Made by a program: the position numbers and the translations under genes
The notes under the pieces: generated by a model
Databases searched by the model: none
Told to the model about the DNA's origin: nothing
Seen by the model: only the letters and a program-made list of their open reading frames with translations
Shown: positions 1 to 9,184 of the stretch, in pieces
How positions within the stretch are numbered: the stretch's first letter is position 1
Layout of the letters: each line of letters starts with the position of its first letter
Assembly (NCBI RefSeq): GCF_019795155.1
Contig: NZ_JAILYN010000012.1
Location: 32,279 to 96,278, forward strand
Reading direction: 5' to 3'
DNA length: 64,000 nt
DNA from: Marinobacterium arenosum
GTDB lineage: Bacteria > Pseudomonadota > Gammaproteobacteria > Pseudomonadales > Balneatricaceae

Positions 1-923
1 CCGAGATCGTCTCCAGCGACAGCATCCAGTTGCACCCCGGCGCCCATGTGCTGCACTACGCCAGCACCTGCTTCGAAGGCTTGAAGGCGTTCCGTCACGA
101 GGACGGTTCGATCAAGATCTTCCGCATGGATCGAAACCTGGCCCGTTTTGCGCAGAGTTCGGAACTGCTGGCACTGCCGGCGATCGACCAGCAGGCTACC
201 GGCCAGATGATCGTCGATATCGTGCGCCGTTTCGCCTCCGAAGTACCGGCACCGCCGGGGTCGATGTACATCCGGCCGACCCATTTCGGTACCGAGCCGG
301 CGATCGGCAAGGCGGCGGCACCGTCGTTGACCTCCTGCCAGTACGTGCTGCTGTCGCCGGTGGGTGACTATTTTGCCGGTGGCGACAAGGCGCTGCGGCT
401 GCTGGTGGATGACGAAGGGATGCGTTGCGCGCCGCACAACGGCATGATCAAGAGCGGCGGCAACTACGCCAGCGCGCTGCGGCCGATCATGAAGGCCCGT
501 GCCGAAGTGCAGGCCGACCAGGTGCTGTTCTGCCCGAACGGCGACGTACAGGAGACCGGCGCCGCCAACTTCCTGCTGATCGACGGCGACGAGCTGATCA
601 CCAAGGCGCTGGACGAGAGCTTCCTGCACGGCGTGACCCGCGACTCGATCCTGACCCTGGCCCGCGATCTGGGGCTGAAGGTGTCCGAGCGCGAGCTGAG
701 CGTCGACGAACTGCTCGACCGTGCCGGCAAGCCGGGTTGCGAAGCGGCGCTGTCCGGCACTGCGGCGGTACTGGCGCCGGTCGGCACGCTGATCTACCAC
801 GGCCGTGAATACCAGGTCGGCAACGGCGGCATCGGCGAGACCACCGTCAAATTGCGCCAGGCGCTGAACGATATCCAGTGGGGCAAGGCGGAAGACCGCC
901 ACGGCTGGCTGACCAGCATCTGA
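1..923 (+). CDS. ilvE: Branched-chain amino acid aminotransferase (5' end outside window)
   Basis: PLP-dependent fold-type IV aminotransferase that makes leucine, isoleucine and valine from their 2-oxo acids with glutamate as donor. The reading frame is open from base 3, so the start codon lies upstream of the window; about 300 residues are visible. Family signatures seen are HYASTCFEGLKAFR near the N-terminus, IKSGGNYASAL mid-protein, and the PLP phosphate-binding stretch GVTRDSIL followed by SGTAA. It ends at a strong terminator, so it is the last gene of its unit. The pairing with glnE downstream matches Pseudomonas gene order. Family assignment is firm; preference among branched-chain substrates is inferred. 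Confidence 0.93.
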   Translation, partial: EIVSSDSIQLHPGAHVLHYASTCFEGLKAFRHEDGSIKIFRMDRNLARFAQSSELLALPAIDQQATGQMIVDIVRRFASEVPAPPGSMYIRPTHFGTEPAIGKAAAPSLTSCQYVLLSPVGDYFAGGDKALRLLVDDEGMRCAPHNGMIKSGGNYASALRPIMKARAEVQADQVLFCPNGDVQETGAANFLLIDGDELITKALDESFLHGVTRDSILTLARDLGLKVSERELSVDELLDRAGKPGCEAALSGTAAVLAPVGTLIYHGREYQVGNGGIGETTVKLRQALNDIQWGKAEDRHGWLTSI

Positions 924-949
924 TCATCAGTCCGCCCGGAATCGAACCA

Positions 950-979
950 AAAAGCCAGACTGAAACGTCTGGCTTTTTT
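950..979 (+). terminator. Rho-independent terminator of ilvE
   Basis: A perfect 11-base stem (AAAAGCCAGAC / GTCTGGCTTTT) with a 6-base loop, running straight into a T tract, 27 bases after the ilvE stop. Confidence 0.93.
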
Positions 980-1087
980 GTCTTTGTCGTTTGGCTGTAT
1001 ATCGTCAGGTGACGGCCGTCGTCTGCGCCAGTCAGAGGGCATGAATAAGGATCTCGGATTAGAGGGAAGCATCTACATCAGCGCCGC

Positions 1088-1118
1088 GTGGGCACAAAAA
1101 ACGTGCCCACCCTACAAG
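1088..1118. repeat. Dispersed palindromic repeat, copy 1 (GTGGGCAC hairpin)
   Basis: GTGGGCAC, 7 spacer bases (AAAAAAC), GTGCCCAC, followed by CCTACAAG. The same hairpin with the same CTTGTAGGG-type flank recurs in opposite orientation at 18594-18623, and closely at 24712-24742. All three copies are intergenic. Confidence 0.85.
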
Positions 1119-1269
1119 GCTATACGTCGAACCCTATAGGGCGCCAACCGGGGCGCCTCCGCCGTAGACGGTTAAAAACGCCTGCCGCTATTTGGGTGAT
1201 TGGACCTGCCCGGCCGGACTGGTCCTGAAATCAGCTGGAATCATGCCGAACGATCCGATTCGATGAACG

Positions 1270-1322
1270 GCTTTCCGCTTTCCGCTTTCCGCTTTCCGCT
1301 TTCCGCTTTCCGCTTTCCGCTT
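1270..1322. repeat. Heptanucleotide tandem array, unit GCTTTCC
   Basis: Seven perfect copies of the 7-bp unit GCTTTCC plus a partial eighth. It abuts a second array with a different 7-bp unit. Such perfect short-unit arrays are prone to slipped-strand length change. Confidence 0.95.
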
Positions 1323-1324
1323 GA

Positions 1325-1384
1325 AGCTGTTAGCTGTTAGCTGTTAGCTGTTAGCTGTTAGCTGTTAGCTGTTAGCTGTTAGCT
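1325..1384. repeat. Heptanucleotide tandem array, unit AGCTGTT
   Basis: Eight perfect copies of AGCTGTT plus AGCT, ending 12 bases from the glnE stop codon (glnE reads leftward). The identical unit is present in nine copies at 9101-9163, upstream of argA. Confidence 0.95.
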
Positions 1385-1396
1385 CCCCCTTGGGGG

Positions 1397-4306
1397 TCAC
1401 TCCGATCCCATCAAATCCCGCCAGATCCGGCTGACCTGGTCGCGGCAGTCGGTCATCTCACGATCGTCGATCACGCTGCCGGACTGGCCCTGCAGGGTCA
1501 GCCGGTGGCCCACCGAGCGGTACGCCTTGTAGGTTTCGCGCAGCAGTTCGGTATCCACCGCCGGCAACAGGCCAACCCGTTCGACCGCGTCGAGGATGCG
1601 GATGTTGTCGGTGAACTCCATCAGCTCCGGATACTGCCAGCCGTGCGCCAGTACGCAGTACTGCACCATGAACTCGATATCGACGATGCCGCCCTGGTCC
1701 TGCTTGAGATGGAACACCGAGGCTTCATCGCCGCTGTTCTTGCTGCCCAGGTGGCTGCGCATCTTCTCGCGCATCTCGACCACTTCGCCGGTCAGCTTGT
1801 CCTGCTCGCGCTTGGCACCCAGCACCTCTTCGCGCACCGCTTCGAAGCGCTGTTGCAGCGCCGGATCGCCGGCCACCACCCGGGCCCGCACCAGGGCCTG
1901 GTGTTCCCAGGTCCAGGCCTCGTTGAGCTGGTAGTCGCGGAACGCCTTCAGGCTGCTGACCAGCAGGCCGGAGTTGCCGGACGGTCGCAGCCGCATATCC
2001 ACTTCGTACAGCTGGCCGGATGGCGTGAAGGTATTGAGGATATGGATGATCCGCTGGCCGAGCCGGGTAAAAAACACCGAGTTGGCGATCGACTTGTCGC
2101 CGTCGGTGAACAGGTTCGGATCGGTATCGTGGATAAACACCAGGTCCAGGTCGGAACCGTAGCTCAGCTCGATACCGCCGACCTTGCCGTAGCCGAGCAC
2201 GATGAAATCGAGCTCGCAGGGCACGCCGGCCTCCTTCATCGGCAGGCCGTGTTTCTCGGTCAGGTTGCGCCAGGCGATATCCAGTACCGCCTCGAGGATC
2301 GCCTCGGCGGTCCAGGTCAGGTAATCGCTGACCTTCATCAGCGGCAGTGCGCCGGTGATGTCGGACGCGGCTACCCGCAGCAGGTGGGCGTGCTTGAAGT
2401 AGCGCAGCGCCTCCATCAGCTGCTCGACATCATCCTCGGGGATGCGCAGCAGCTGCTGGCGCAGTTCCGCCTGCAGCTCGGCTTTGTTCGGGGGCGCATA
2501 GAGGCTGCGCGGGTCGATCAGCTCGTCGAGCAGGATCGGCTGCTTGCTGAGCTGCTCGCCGAACCAGGGGCTGGCGGCGCAGAGCCGTACCAGCTGCTGC
2601 AGCGCCATCGGGTTCTCCGCCAGCAACACCAGATAGGCGGAGCGGCGCAGCACCGCCTGCACCAGTTTCAGCACCCGCGCCAGGGTCTCGCTGGCGTTGT
2701 CCACCCGGCTGATCGCCTGCAGCAGGCTGGGCAGTACCGCCAGCAACCGTTCGCTGGCGATCTGCTGCAGCATCTGCACGGTGCGCGACTGGCGCAGGTC
2801 GCGCAGTTGCTGCCAGGCGGCAGCCGGGTCGTCGAAGCCTTTTTCGGCCAGCAGTTCGATCGCCTGTTGGTCATCGATCTCGGTCTGCCAGAGCAGCAGC
2901 CAGTCGCCCAGCTGATCGCTGTCCGCCTGGCTTTCATCCTCCTCGGCGGGGGCAATCACATCGGCGAAGTGCTGGCGCACCATCGCCCGGCAATGCTCCA
3001 GCTCGGCGGCGAAGGCCGGCCAGTCCGGGTAGCCCATGCTGAATGCCAGCCGGGCCTGTTCGAGCGGGCTGTCGGGCAGCTCCTGGGTCTGCCGGTCGGC
3101 GACCGCCTGGATCGCGTGTTCGGTGTTGCGCAGCAGGGTATAGGCGGTGACCAGCTGGTCGACCGCTTCTTCCGGCATGCCGACCACCTCCGGCAGCAGT
3201 GGCAGGATGTTCAGCAGTTCACGCTGTTGCAGTCGGCTGTCGCGGCCGCCGCGGATCAGCTGGAATGCCTGGGCGATGAACTCCACCTCGCGGATACCGC
3301 CGGAGCCGAGCTTGACGTTACCCTCCAGCCCCTTGCGGCGCACCTCGCGGTTGATCATCTGCTTCATGTCGCGCAGCGATTCGAACGCGCTGAAGTCGAT
3401 ATATTTGCGGTAGACGAACGGTCGCAGCAGCGTCAACAGCTCGGCGCCGGCCTGTTTGTCGCCGGCCACCACCCGCGCCTTGATCATCGCGTAGCGCTCC
3501 CATTCACGGCCCTGGTCCTGGTAGTAGCTCTCCAGCGCACCGAAGCTGGCGGCCAGCGGACCGGCGCTGCCGAACGGCCGCAGCCGCATATCGACCCGGA
3601 ATACGAAACCGTCGACAGTGATATTGTCCAGCGCCTGGATCAGCTTCTTGCCGAGCCGGATAAAGAAATCCTGGTTGGCCAGGGTCTTGCCGCTGCCGTC
3701 GGTCTCACCGTTGTGCGGGAAGGCGAAGATCAGGTCGATATCGGATGACAGGTTCAGCTCGTTGGCGCCCAGCTTGCCCATCCCCAGCACCACCAGCCGC
3801 TGCGGCTGTAACTGGCCCTTGCTGTCGCGTGCCATCGGTTGGCCGTAGCGCTGGCTAAGCTCGTCATGCAGCCAGTCCAACGTGCGGTCGATACAGGCGT
3901 CGGCCAGCCAGGACAGTTCCCGGGTGGTGGCCCGCATATCGGCCAACCGGGTCAGATCGCGCCAGATCAGCCGCACCTGTTCGCGCTGGCGGAACTGACG
4001 CAGCAGCCGGTGCAGACCAGCTTCATTCTCGGCTTCGCTCAGCAGTTGTCCGAGTGCCGAGGCATAGTGGTCGGTGTCGTAGGCGCGGTACAGGTCGCCG
4101 CTGGTGCAGAGTTCGGCCAGCAGGTCGCTGCGTCGCTGCAGCTGTTCGGCGACGAAGTCGCTGCCAACCAGCACCCGGCTAAGGTCGTCGATAAAGCGGT
4201 CCGGTTGGTCGGGCAGGCTGTCGAGCTGGTCGGCGATGACAGACCAGTGTTTTTGCAGTAGCGGGTGCAGGGTCTCGGGGACCCGGTCGAGCGGGGCGGC
4301 AACCAT
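1397..4306 (-). CDS. glnE: Bifunctional glutamine synthetase adenylyltransferase / adenylyl-removing enzyme
   Basis: Adds and removes AMP on glutamine synthetase in response to P-II and glutamine, setting nitrogen assimilation in the cytosol. 969 residues, close to the usual size. Two nucleotidyltransferase halves are visible: the N-terminal deadenylylase with GMGKLGANELNLSSDIDLIF at about 175-194, and the C-terminal adenylylase with GYGKVGGIELSYGSDLDLVF near residue 700. Both keep the paired Asp metal ligands. The ATG is chosen because AGGAG lies 10 bases upstream. The P-II proteins that would control it are encoded near 42-44 kb. Downstream it runs into the heptad arrays rather than a clear terminator. 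Confidence 0.97.
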   Translation of the reverse strand: MVAAPLDRVPETLHPLLQKHWSVIADQLDSLPDQPDRFIDDLSRVLVGSDFVAEQLQRRSDLLAELCTSGDLYRAYDTDHYASALGQLLSEAENEAGLHRLLRQFRQREQVRLIWRDLTRLADMRATTRELSWLADACIDRTLDWLHDELSQRYGQPMARDSKGQLQPQRLVVLGMGKLGANELNLSSDIDLIFAFPHNGETDGSGKTLANQDFFIRLGKKLIQALDNITVDGFVFRVDMRLRPFGSAGPLAASFGALESYYQDQGREWERYAMIKARVVAGDKQAGAELLTLLRPFVYRKYIDFSAFESLRDMKQMINREVRRKGLEGNVKLGSGGIREVEFIAQAFQLIRGGRDSRLQQRELLNILPLLPEVVGMPEEAVDQLVTAYTLLRNTEHAIQAVADRQTQELPDSPLEQARLAFSMGYPDWPAFAAELEHCRAMVRQHFADVIAPAEEDESQADSDQLGDWLLLWQTEIDDQQAIELLAEKGFDDPAAAWQQLRDLRQSRTVQMLQQIASERLLAVLPSLLQAISRVDNASETLARVLKLVQAVLRRSAYLVLLAENPMALQQLVRLCAASPWFGEQLSKQPILLDELIDPRSLYAPPNKAELQAELRQQLLRIPEDDVEQLMEALRYFKHAHLLRVAASDITGALPLMKVSDYLTWTAEAILEAVLDIAWRNLTEKHGLPMKEAGVPCELDFIVLGYGKVGGIELSYGSDLDLVFIHDTDPNLFTDGDKSIANSVFFTRLGQRIIHILNTFTPSGQLYEVDMRLRPSGNSGLLVSSLKAFRDYQLNEAWTWEHQALVRARVVAGDPALQQRFEAVREEVLGAKREQDKLTGEVVEMREKMRSHLGSKNSGDEASVFHLKQDQGGIVDIEFMVQYCVLAHGWQYPELMEFTDNIRILDAVERVGLLPAVDTELLRETYKAYRSVGHRLTLQGQSGSVIDDREMTDCRDQVSRIWRDLMGSE

Positions 4307-4440
4307 CGGCGCAATCTCCTGTCGGAACGCCGGCCCGCCTCGCGGGTGGTAAGCGGGTCCGGGCTCCGGCTGTTCAATCCGTTTCTGAGCTGTTATGCCG
4401 CCAGAATATCAGAAACCGGGCGGGCAAAGTCTGCTCCCTG

Positions 4441-5574
4441 TCATTCCGCCTGGTCGAGTCGCTGGTTGGCGCGTTCGCGGTGCTGCGGCTGCCAGTACTG
4501 GCGCCAGCTGCGCTGTTGCAGTGCCTGGCCCAGCAACAGCGCGCAGAGACCCGGTTCCAGAGTCTGGTTAAGCAGCTCCACCCCCTGGTGCGCCTTCTCC
4601 TGCTGATGGGCGCTCCAGTCCGTGCCGGCCGGGCCGAGCAGCTCGCGGCAGCGCTGCCAATCGAGCAGCGGCTGCAGTCGGCCGATCAGCTTGTCCAACA
4701 GTGGGCTCAGTGGGTCGTCAGCCTTCAGCGGCGCCAGGTCGCTGAAGCGGGCACGCAACGCGCTGACATTCAACAGCGATGCCAGCGCCTGTTCGACGTA
4801 CTGCCACTGCCGGCTGAATTGCCAGGCTTCCAGCAGCCGTGGCCAGGCCTGAAGCTCCTGCTGCAGCAGCTGGCAGTAGACCTGCTCCAGCGTCAGCTCG
4901 CCAGTTGGCTTAGAGCGCTCCAGCGGTGGCCGATACTGCGCCGGCGCGTGCAGCCGGTAGCCGCGTTCGGCCTTGCTGATATCGCAGATCTGCAACGGCA
5001 CATGGTGTGCCAGTTCCAGCGCCACGGCGAACAGGTCTGCCGGCTGGCCCTGTTTCAACTCCAGCTCCAGTTCACAGATCGGATCACTGCGCCGCTCGCC
5101 ATCCTGTTCCAGCCAGGCTTCGCCGCGATCCAGCGCCAGCTCGATATCGACCGCTTTGCCGTCGGCGTTCCGGCTGCGGTAACGCCACAGCCGGCGGCTG
5201 AAATCGGTACTGAACGCCGGTTGGATCCCGCTGCTGTCCAGGCCGGCCAGCGCTTCGGGCCAGTCGGCCTCGGCCAGCCGCGCGAAATCCAGCTCCGGTC
5301 GCTCCAGCTCCCACTCCCATTCGTTGCGCTGGTGCAGTCCGGCGGCGGACTGGCCGCGGGTTTTCAGGGTCTGGATATAGCGCTCGCCGATGCGGCGGAT
5401 ACGCAGCGCGACCCGCTCGCGCTGCAGTGCCTGATCGGCGGTGTCGAAATAGTGGTTGCTCAATTCCCGTTCGCCCTGGGCCTCCGTCTCCGGCAGGTGA
5501 AACAGCGGTTGCTGCAGCAGCGAACCGAGGTAGTGCGGGTTGAACGACAGCTTGAGTTCAATCTCCTGGGCCAT
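4441..5574 (-). CDS. ygiF: CYTH-domain inorganic triphosphatase, YgiF-like
   Basis: N-terminal CYTH domain beginning with the diagnostic EIELKL (ExExK) motif at residues 4-9. Further charged strands such as RIRRIG, KTRG and ELELELK form the triphosphate-binding tunnel. The C-terminal half is helical and probably a degenerate CHAD domain. 377 residues against about 433 for E. coli YgiF, which hydrolyses tripolyphosphate. In E. coli ygiF also sits immediately upstream of glnE, which supports the assignment. GGAG lies about 9 bases before the ATG. It is in line with glnE with a 134-bp gap, so cotranscription is possible. The true substrate is not shown by the sequence. Confidence 0.85.
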   Translation of the reverse strand: MAQEIELKLSFNPHYLGSLLQQPLFHLPETEAQGERELSNHYFDTADQALQRERVALRIRRIGERYIQTLKTRGQSAAGLHQRNEWEWELERPELDFARLAEADWPEALAGLDSSGIQPAFSTDFSRRLWRYRSRNADGKAVDIELALDRGEAWLEQDGERRSDPICELELELKQGQPADLFAVALELAHHVPLQICDISKAERGYRLHAPAQYRPPLERSKPTGELTLEQVYCQLLQQELQAWPRLLEAWQFSRQWQYVEQALASLLNVSALRARFSDLAPLKADDPLSPLLDKLIGRLQPLLDWQRCRELLGPAGTDWSAHQQEKAHQGVELLNQTLEPGLCALLLGQALQQRSWRQYWQPQHRERANQRLDQAE

Positions 5575-5744
5575 GGCCTATGCTCCAATCGGTAGTTCTG
5601 GGAACCAGCCCGACAGTTTATCCTAGCGGGGAATAAAAACGGATATATGTCAAAACGGTGATTGAATTATTGCCGTACGGCTACAAACTAATGACAGCTA
5701 TCCGTATACTTCGCGCAGTTTTTAATCCGCACAGGTTGATCCTT

Positions 5745-6425
5745 ATGGTGACCAATAATCCGATCATGCAGATGTTTACGCGCTCGCCGTTTAAACCGAT
5801 GCAGGAACATATCGCCAAAGCACAGGCGTGTGCTGTGGAACTGATCCCGTTCTTCGAGGCGGTGTTTGCTGATGACTGGGGGCAAGCCGAACAGATTCAG
5901 AAGCGCATCGCCAAGCTGGAAGGGGAAGCGGATGCGATGAAAAAGGATGTTCGCCAGCATCTGCCGAAAGGGCTGTTTCTGCCGGTGGCGCGCACCGATC
6001 TACTGGAACTGCTGCGCATGCAGGACAAGATCGCCAACCGCGCCAAGGATGTCGCCGGCCTGATGCTGGGGCGCCAGATGGCGGTGCCGGAAGCGATTCA
6101 ACCATTGATGAAAGATTACGTCCGCATGGCGTTGAGTACCTCCGAGCAGGCGCTGACGGCGATGAACGAGCTGGACGAACTGGTGACCAGCGGCTTCGGC
6201 GGCCACGAGATTGATGCGGTGGAAAAGATGATCCATCAGCTGGACGACCTGGAGCATCAGACGGACGAACTGGAACGGGAGATCCGCAGCGCGCTGTTCC
6301 AGATCGAGAAGGATCTGTACCCGATCGACGTGATGTTCCTCTACAACATCATCAACTGGATCGGCGATATCGCCGACCGAGCGCAGCAGGTAGGCAGCCG
6401 TCTGCATCTGTTGCTGGCCCGTTAA
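5745..6425 (+). CDS. TIGR00153/DUF47 family PhoU-like protein, partner of Pit transporter
   Basis: Helical, PhoU-related protein of about 226 residues, recognisable by the N-terminal RSPFKPMQEHI segment and the C-terminal WIGDIADRAQQVGSRL helix. The frame is open further upstream to 5658, but family members begin just before the RSPFKP segment, so the ATG at 5745 is preferred. Members of this family are encoded next to low-affinity Pit phosphate transporters and are thought to modulate them. Here the pit gene starts 27 bases downstream, so the two form an operon. Function is inferred from family and context. Confidence 0.88.
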   Translation: MVTNNPIMQMFTRSPFKPMQEHIAKAQACAVELIPFFEAVFADDWGQAEQIQKRIAKLEGEADAMKKDVRQHLPKGLFLPVARTDLLELLRMQDKIANRAKDVAGLMLGRQMAVPEAIQPLMKDYVRMALSTSEQALTAMNELDELVTSGFGGHEIDAVEKMIHQLDDLEHQTDELEREIRSALFQIEKDLYPIDVMFLYNIINWIGDIADRAQQVGSRLHLLLAR

Positions 6426-6452
6426 TCCTTATCTGATATCTGAGTTTCAATT

Positions 6453-7718
6453 ATGGAAATCATCACCCAGTACGGTGATGTCATCGTATTGATGGCATGC
6501 GTATTCGGTTTCTTTATGGCCTGGGGCGTTGGTGCCAATGATGTGGCCAACGCCATGGGCACCTCGGTCGGCTCCAAAGCACTGACCCTGAAGCAGGCGA
6601 TCATTATCGCCATCATCTTCGAATTCGCCGGCGCCTGGCTGGCTGGCGGCGCGGTGACCTCCACCATCCGCAAGGGGATCATCGATCCGGCGCTGCTGTC
6701 CGGCACCCCGGAACTGCTGGTGTACGGCATGATGGCGTCACTGCTGGCGGCGGGTATCTGGCTGCTGGTGGCGACCCACTTCGGCTGGCCGGTGTCGACT
6801 ACCCACTCGATCGTTGGCGCGATCGTCGGCTTTGCCGCGGTCGGCATCTCTGCCGATGCGGTGAACTGGGGCAAGGTGAGCAAGATCGTCGCCAGTTGGG
6901 TGGTGTCGCCGGTGACGGCCGGCTTTATCGCCTTCTTCCTGTTCCGCAGCGTGCAGAAGTTGATACTGGACACCGACGATCCGTTCAAGAATGCCAAGAA
7001 GTATGTACCGGGTTATATCTTCATGGTCGGCTTCATCGTCGCCATGGTGACTTTTACCAAGGGCCTGAAACATGTCGGTCTGCACCTGAGCTGGGGTGAG
7101 AGCGCGCTGATCTCGGTCGGCTTCGGCATCGTGGCGATGCTGGTGGGTATGCAGATGCAGAAGAAGGTTCAGCCGAACCCGGAAGCGGACCGCGATTACC
7201 ACTTTGCCAGCGTCGAGAAACTGTTCGGCATCCTGATGATGTTCACCGCCTGCGCCATGGCGTTCGCCCACGGTTCCAACGACGTGGCCAACGCGGTCGG
7301 CCCGCTGGCGGCAATTGTCGGCGTGGTCTCCGCCGGCGGTGAGGTGGCTCAGAAGTCGGCGATGCCGGTCTGGATCCTGCTGCTGGGTGGTGGCGGTATC
7401 GTTGCCGGCCTGGTGATGTACGGCCACAAGGTGATCGCCACCGTCGGTAACAACATCACCGAGCTGACGCCGAGCCGCGGCTTTGCCGCTACCCTGGCCG
7501 CAGCCACCACGGTGGTGGTCGCTTCCGGTACCGGTCTGCCGATTTCGACCACCCATACGCTGGTCGGCGCAGTGCTCGGCGTGGGCATCGCCCGCGGTAT
7601 GGCGGCACTGAACCTGCGCGTAGTCGGTACCATCGCTGTCTCCTGGGTGGTGACCCTGCCGGCCGGTGCCGGCCTGGCAATCATGTTTTTCTTCATGTTC
7701 AAGGGAATGTTCGGCTGA
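6453..7718 (+). CDS. pit: Low-affinity inorganic phosphate transporter, Pit family
   Basis: 421-residue polytopic inner-membrane protein. The inverted-repeat PiT signature is present twice: GANDVANAMGTSVGS near the N-terminus and HGSNDVANAVGPLAAI in the second half. Hydrophobic segments fill both halves around a more polar middle loop (VQPNPEADRDYHF region). PiT proteins carry metal-phosphate in symport with protons. It follows the PhoU-like gene as the second member of the operon and ends at a strong terminator. Confidence 0.93.
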   Translation: MEIITQYGDVIVLMACVFGFFMAWGVGANDVANAMGTSVGSKALTLKQAIIIAIIFEFAGAWLAGGAVTSTIRKGIIDPALLSGTPELLVYGMMASLLAAGIWLLVATHFGWPVSTTHSIVGAIVGFAAVGISADAVNWGKVSKIVASWVVSPVTAGFIAFFLFRSVQKLILDTDDPFKNAKKYVPGYIFMVGFIVAMVTFTKGLKHVGLHLSWGESALISVGFGIVAMLVGMQMQKKVQPNPEADRDYHFASVEKLFGILMMFTACAMAFAHGSNDVANAVGPLAAIVGVVSAGGEVAQKSAMPVWILLLGGGGIVAGLVMYGHKVIATVGNNITELTPSRGFAATLAAATTVVVASGTGLPISTTHTLVGAVLGVGIARGMAALNLRVVGTIAVSWVVTLPAGAGLAIMFFFMFKGMFG

Positions 7719-7748
7719 GCTTCGCTGTACTTTCTTTGATCCCCTTCC

Positions 7749-7775
7749 GCCCGGCCGTTTACGGCCGGGCTTTTT
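7749..7775 (+). terminator. Rho-independent terminator of pit
   Basis: GCCCGGCC / GGCCGGGC stem with a short loop followed by five T, about 30 bases after the pit stop. Confidence 0.92.
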
Positions 7776-7896
7776 ATTTCTTTTAATATCTGTTTCGCAC
7801 ACTGTTGCCGAACGCCTCCCCGTCGAACTGGCCGATAGACCGATCCGGGTAAAGGTTGCACAATGAACAGCAACCCATTGCCGAAAGGACAGCCCG

Positions 7897-9048
7897 ATGC
7901 GCAACGCCTGCCCCGACCTGGTCACCATGCTGGCCGAACTGATCGCCAGCCCATCCGTCAGCTGTACCCAACCGGCGCTGGATCAGAGCAATCTGGCAGT
8001 GATCGAGAAGCTGGAAACCTGGCTGTCAGGGTTGGGCTTCAGCACCGAAGTGATCCCGCTACCCGGCCAGCCGGGCAAGGCCAACCTGATCGCCACCCTG
8101 GGCAGTGGTCCCGGCGGTCTGGTGCTGTCCGGCCATACCGATACCGTGCCTTGCAACCCGGAACTCTGGACGTCGGACCCGTTCAAGCTGGTGGAACGGG
8201 ATCAGCGCTTCTACGGCCTGGGCAGTTGCGATATGAAGGGCTTTTTCCCGCTGGCGATCGAGGCGGCCAAGGCGTACCTGGACAAGCCGCTGAAACAGCC
8301 GCTGATCATCCTGGCCACCGCCGACGAGGAGAGCTCGATGGCCGGCGCCAAGGCGCTGGCCGATGCCGGCCGGCCGAAAGCCCGCTACGCAGTGATCGGT
8401 GAGCCGACCAGCCTGACGCCGATCTACATGCATAAGGGGATGATGATGGAGGCGGTGCGAATTCGCGGCCGGGCCGGCCACTCGTCCGACCCCAGCCTCG
8501 GCGCCAGCGCGCTGGAGGCGATGCACGCGGTGATGGGCGAGCTGATCGCCTACCGCGGCGAATTGCAGGGCAAATATAGCAACGCCGATTTCAAGGTCAG
8601 CGTGCCGACCCTGAACCTCGGCTGCATCCACGGCGGCGACAACCCGAACCGGATCTGCGGCTACTGCGAGCTGGAGTACGATCTGCGACCGTTGCCGGGC
8701 ATGGCGATCGATGCACTGCGTCACGAGATCGACCACCGTCTGCAGCCGCTGGCCGAGCGCTTCGGTGTGGCGATTGAAACCGACGAGCTGTTCCCGGCGA
8801 TTCCGCCGTTCGAGAACCGGCGTGATTCGGAGCTGGTTCTGGCCGCCGAGAAGCTGACCGGCCACCGCGCCGAACCGGTGGCGTTCGGTACCGAGGCGCC
8901 GTTCCTGCAGCAACTGGGGATGGATACCATCGTCATGGGACCGGGCTCGATCGACCAGGCGCACCAACCCGACGAGTACCTCGCATTGGACCAGATCAAG
9001 CCCTGCGTGGCGGTGCTGGAACAGCTGATCGGCAAATATTGTCTTTAA
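7897..9048 (+). CDS. argE: Acetylornithine deacetylase
   Basis: M20 metallopeptidase-family enzyme removing acetate from N2-acetylornithine in arginine synthesis. 383 residues, the usual ArgE length. Metal-site motifs are visible: SGHTDTVP, GLGSCDMKGF, TADEESSMAGA, the conserved Glu in IGEPTS, and a late His in SIDQAHQPDEYL. The ATG at 7897 has AAAGGA 8 bases upstream. It is followed at 9185 by argA, which catalyses the first step of the pathway; the two are separated by a repeat array. The same pairing occurs in Pseudomonas. Confidence 0.94.
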   Translation: MRNACPDLVTMLAELIASPSVSCTQPALDQSNLAVIEKLETWLSGLGFSTEVIPLPGQPGKANLIATLGSGPGGLVLSGHTDTVPCNPELWTSDPFKLVERDQRFYGLGSCDMKGFFPLAIEAAKAYLDKPLKQPLIILATADEESSMAGAKALADAGRPKARYAVIGEPTSLTPIYMHKGMMMEAVRIRGRAGHSSDPSLGASALEAMHAVMGELIAYRGELQGKYSNADFKVSVPTLNLGCIHGGDNPNRICGYCELEYDLRPLPGMAIDALRHEIDHRLQPLAERFGVAIETDELFPAIPPFENRRDSELVLAAEKLTGHRAEPVAFGTEAPFLQQLGMDTIVMGPGSIDQAHQPDEYLALDQIKPCVAVLEQLIGKYCL

Positions 9049-9100
9049 GATTTGAGTTAACAGATGAAAGTTGACAGTGTACTGTCGAGCCCGCTGAGTT

Positions 9101-9163
9101 AGCTGTTAGCTGTTAGCTGTTAGCTGTTAGCTGTTAGCTGTTAGCTGTTAGCTGTTAGCTGTT
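9101..9163. repeat. Heptanucleotide tandem array, unit AGCTGTT, upstream of argA
   Basis: Nine perfect AGCTGTT units ending 21 bases before the argA start codon. Upstream at 9054-9076 is a related GAGTTAACAG / GTTGACAG segment. The array occupies the space where the argA leader would be, so copy-number change could alter argA expression; that effect is inference. Confidence 0.95.
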
Positions 9164-9184
9164 AGTTTTCGACCCCGTACCGAT

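Larger units (their letters stand above)
924..1396. other. Intergenic region rich in short repeats between ilvE and glnE
   Basis: 473 bases with no credible gene. It holds, in order, the ilvE terminator, a GTGGGCAC palindromic element (1088-1110), a GC-rich segment, and two abutting heptanucleotide arrays (1270-1384). A short C5-AA-G5 dyad (1385-1396) lies directly after the glnE stop on the minus strand. Confidence 0.8.

Noticed and set aside
1270..1384. CRISPR-like array
   Set aside because: The repeats are directly tandem 7-mers with no spacers, and no cas genes are present.
1505..3748. 747-codon open frame on the plus strand
   Set aside because: It lies entirely antisense to glnE, has a repetitive His/Leu/Gln-rich composition typical of the shadow of a GC-rich gene, and matches no family.
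5690..5710. Possible Pho box (CTGTCAT-like word) upstream of the PhoU-like/pit operon
   Set aside because: Only one half repeat is good on the minus strand; the second half matches poorly, so PhoB control is not supported.
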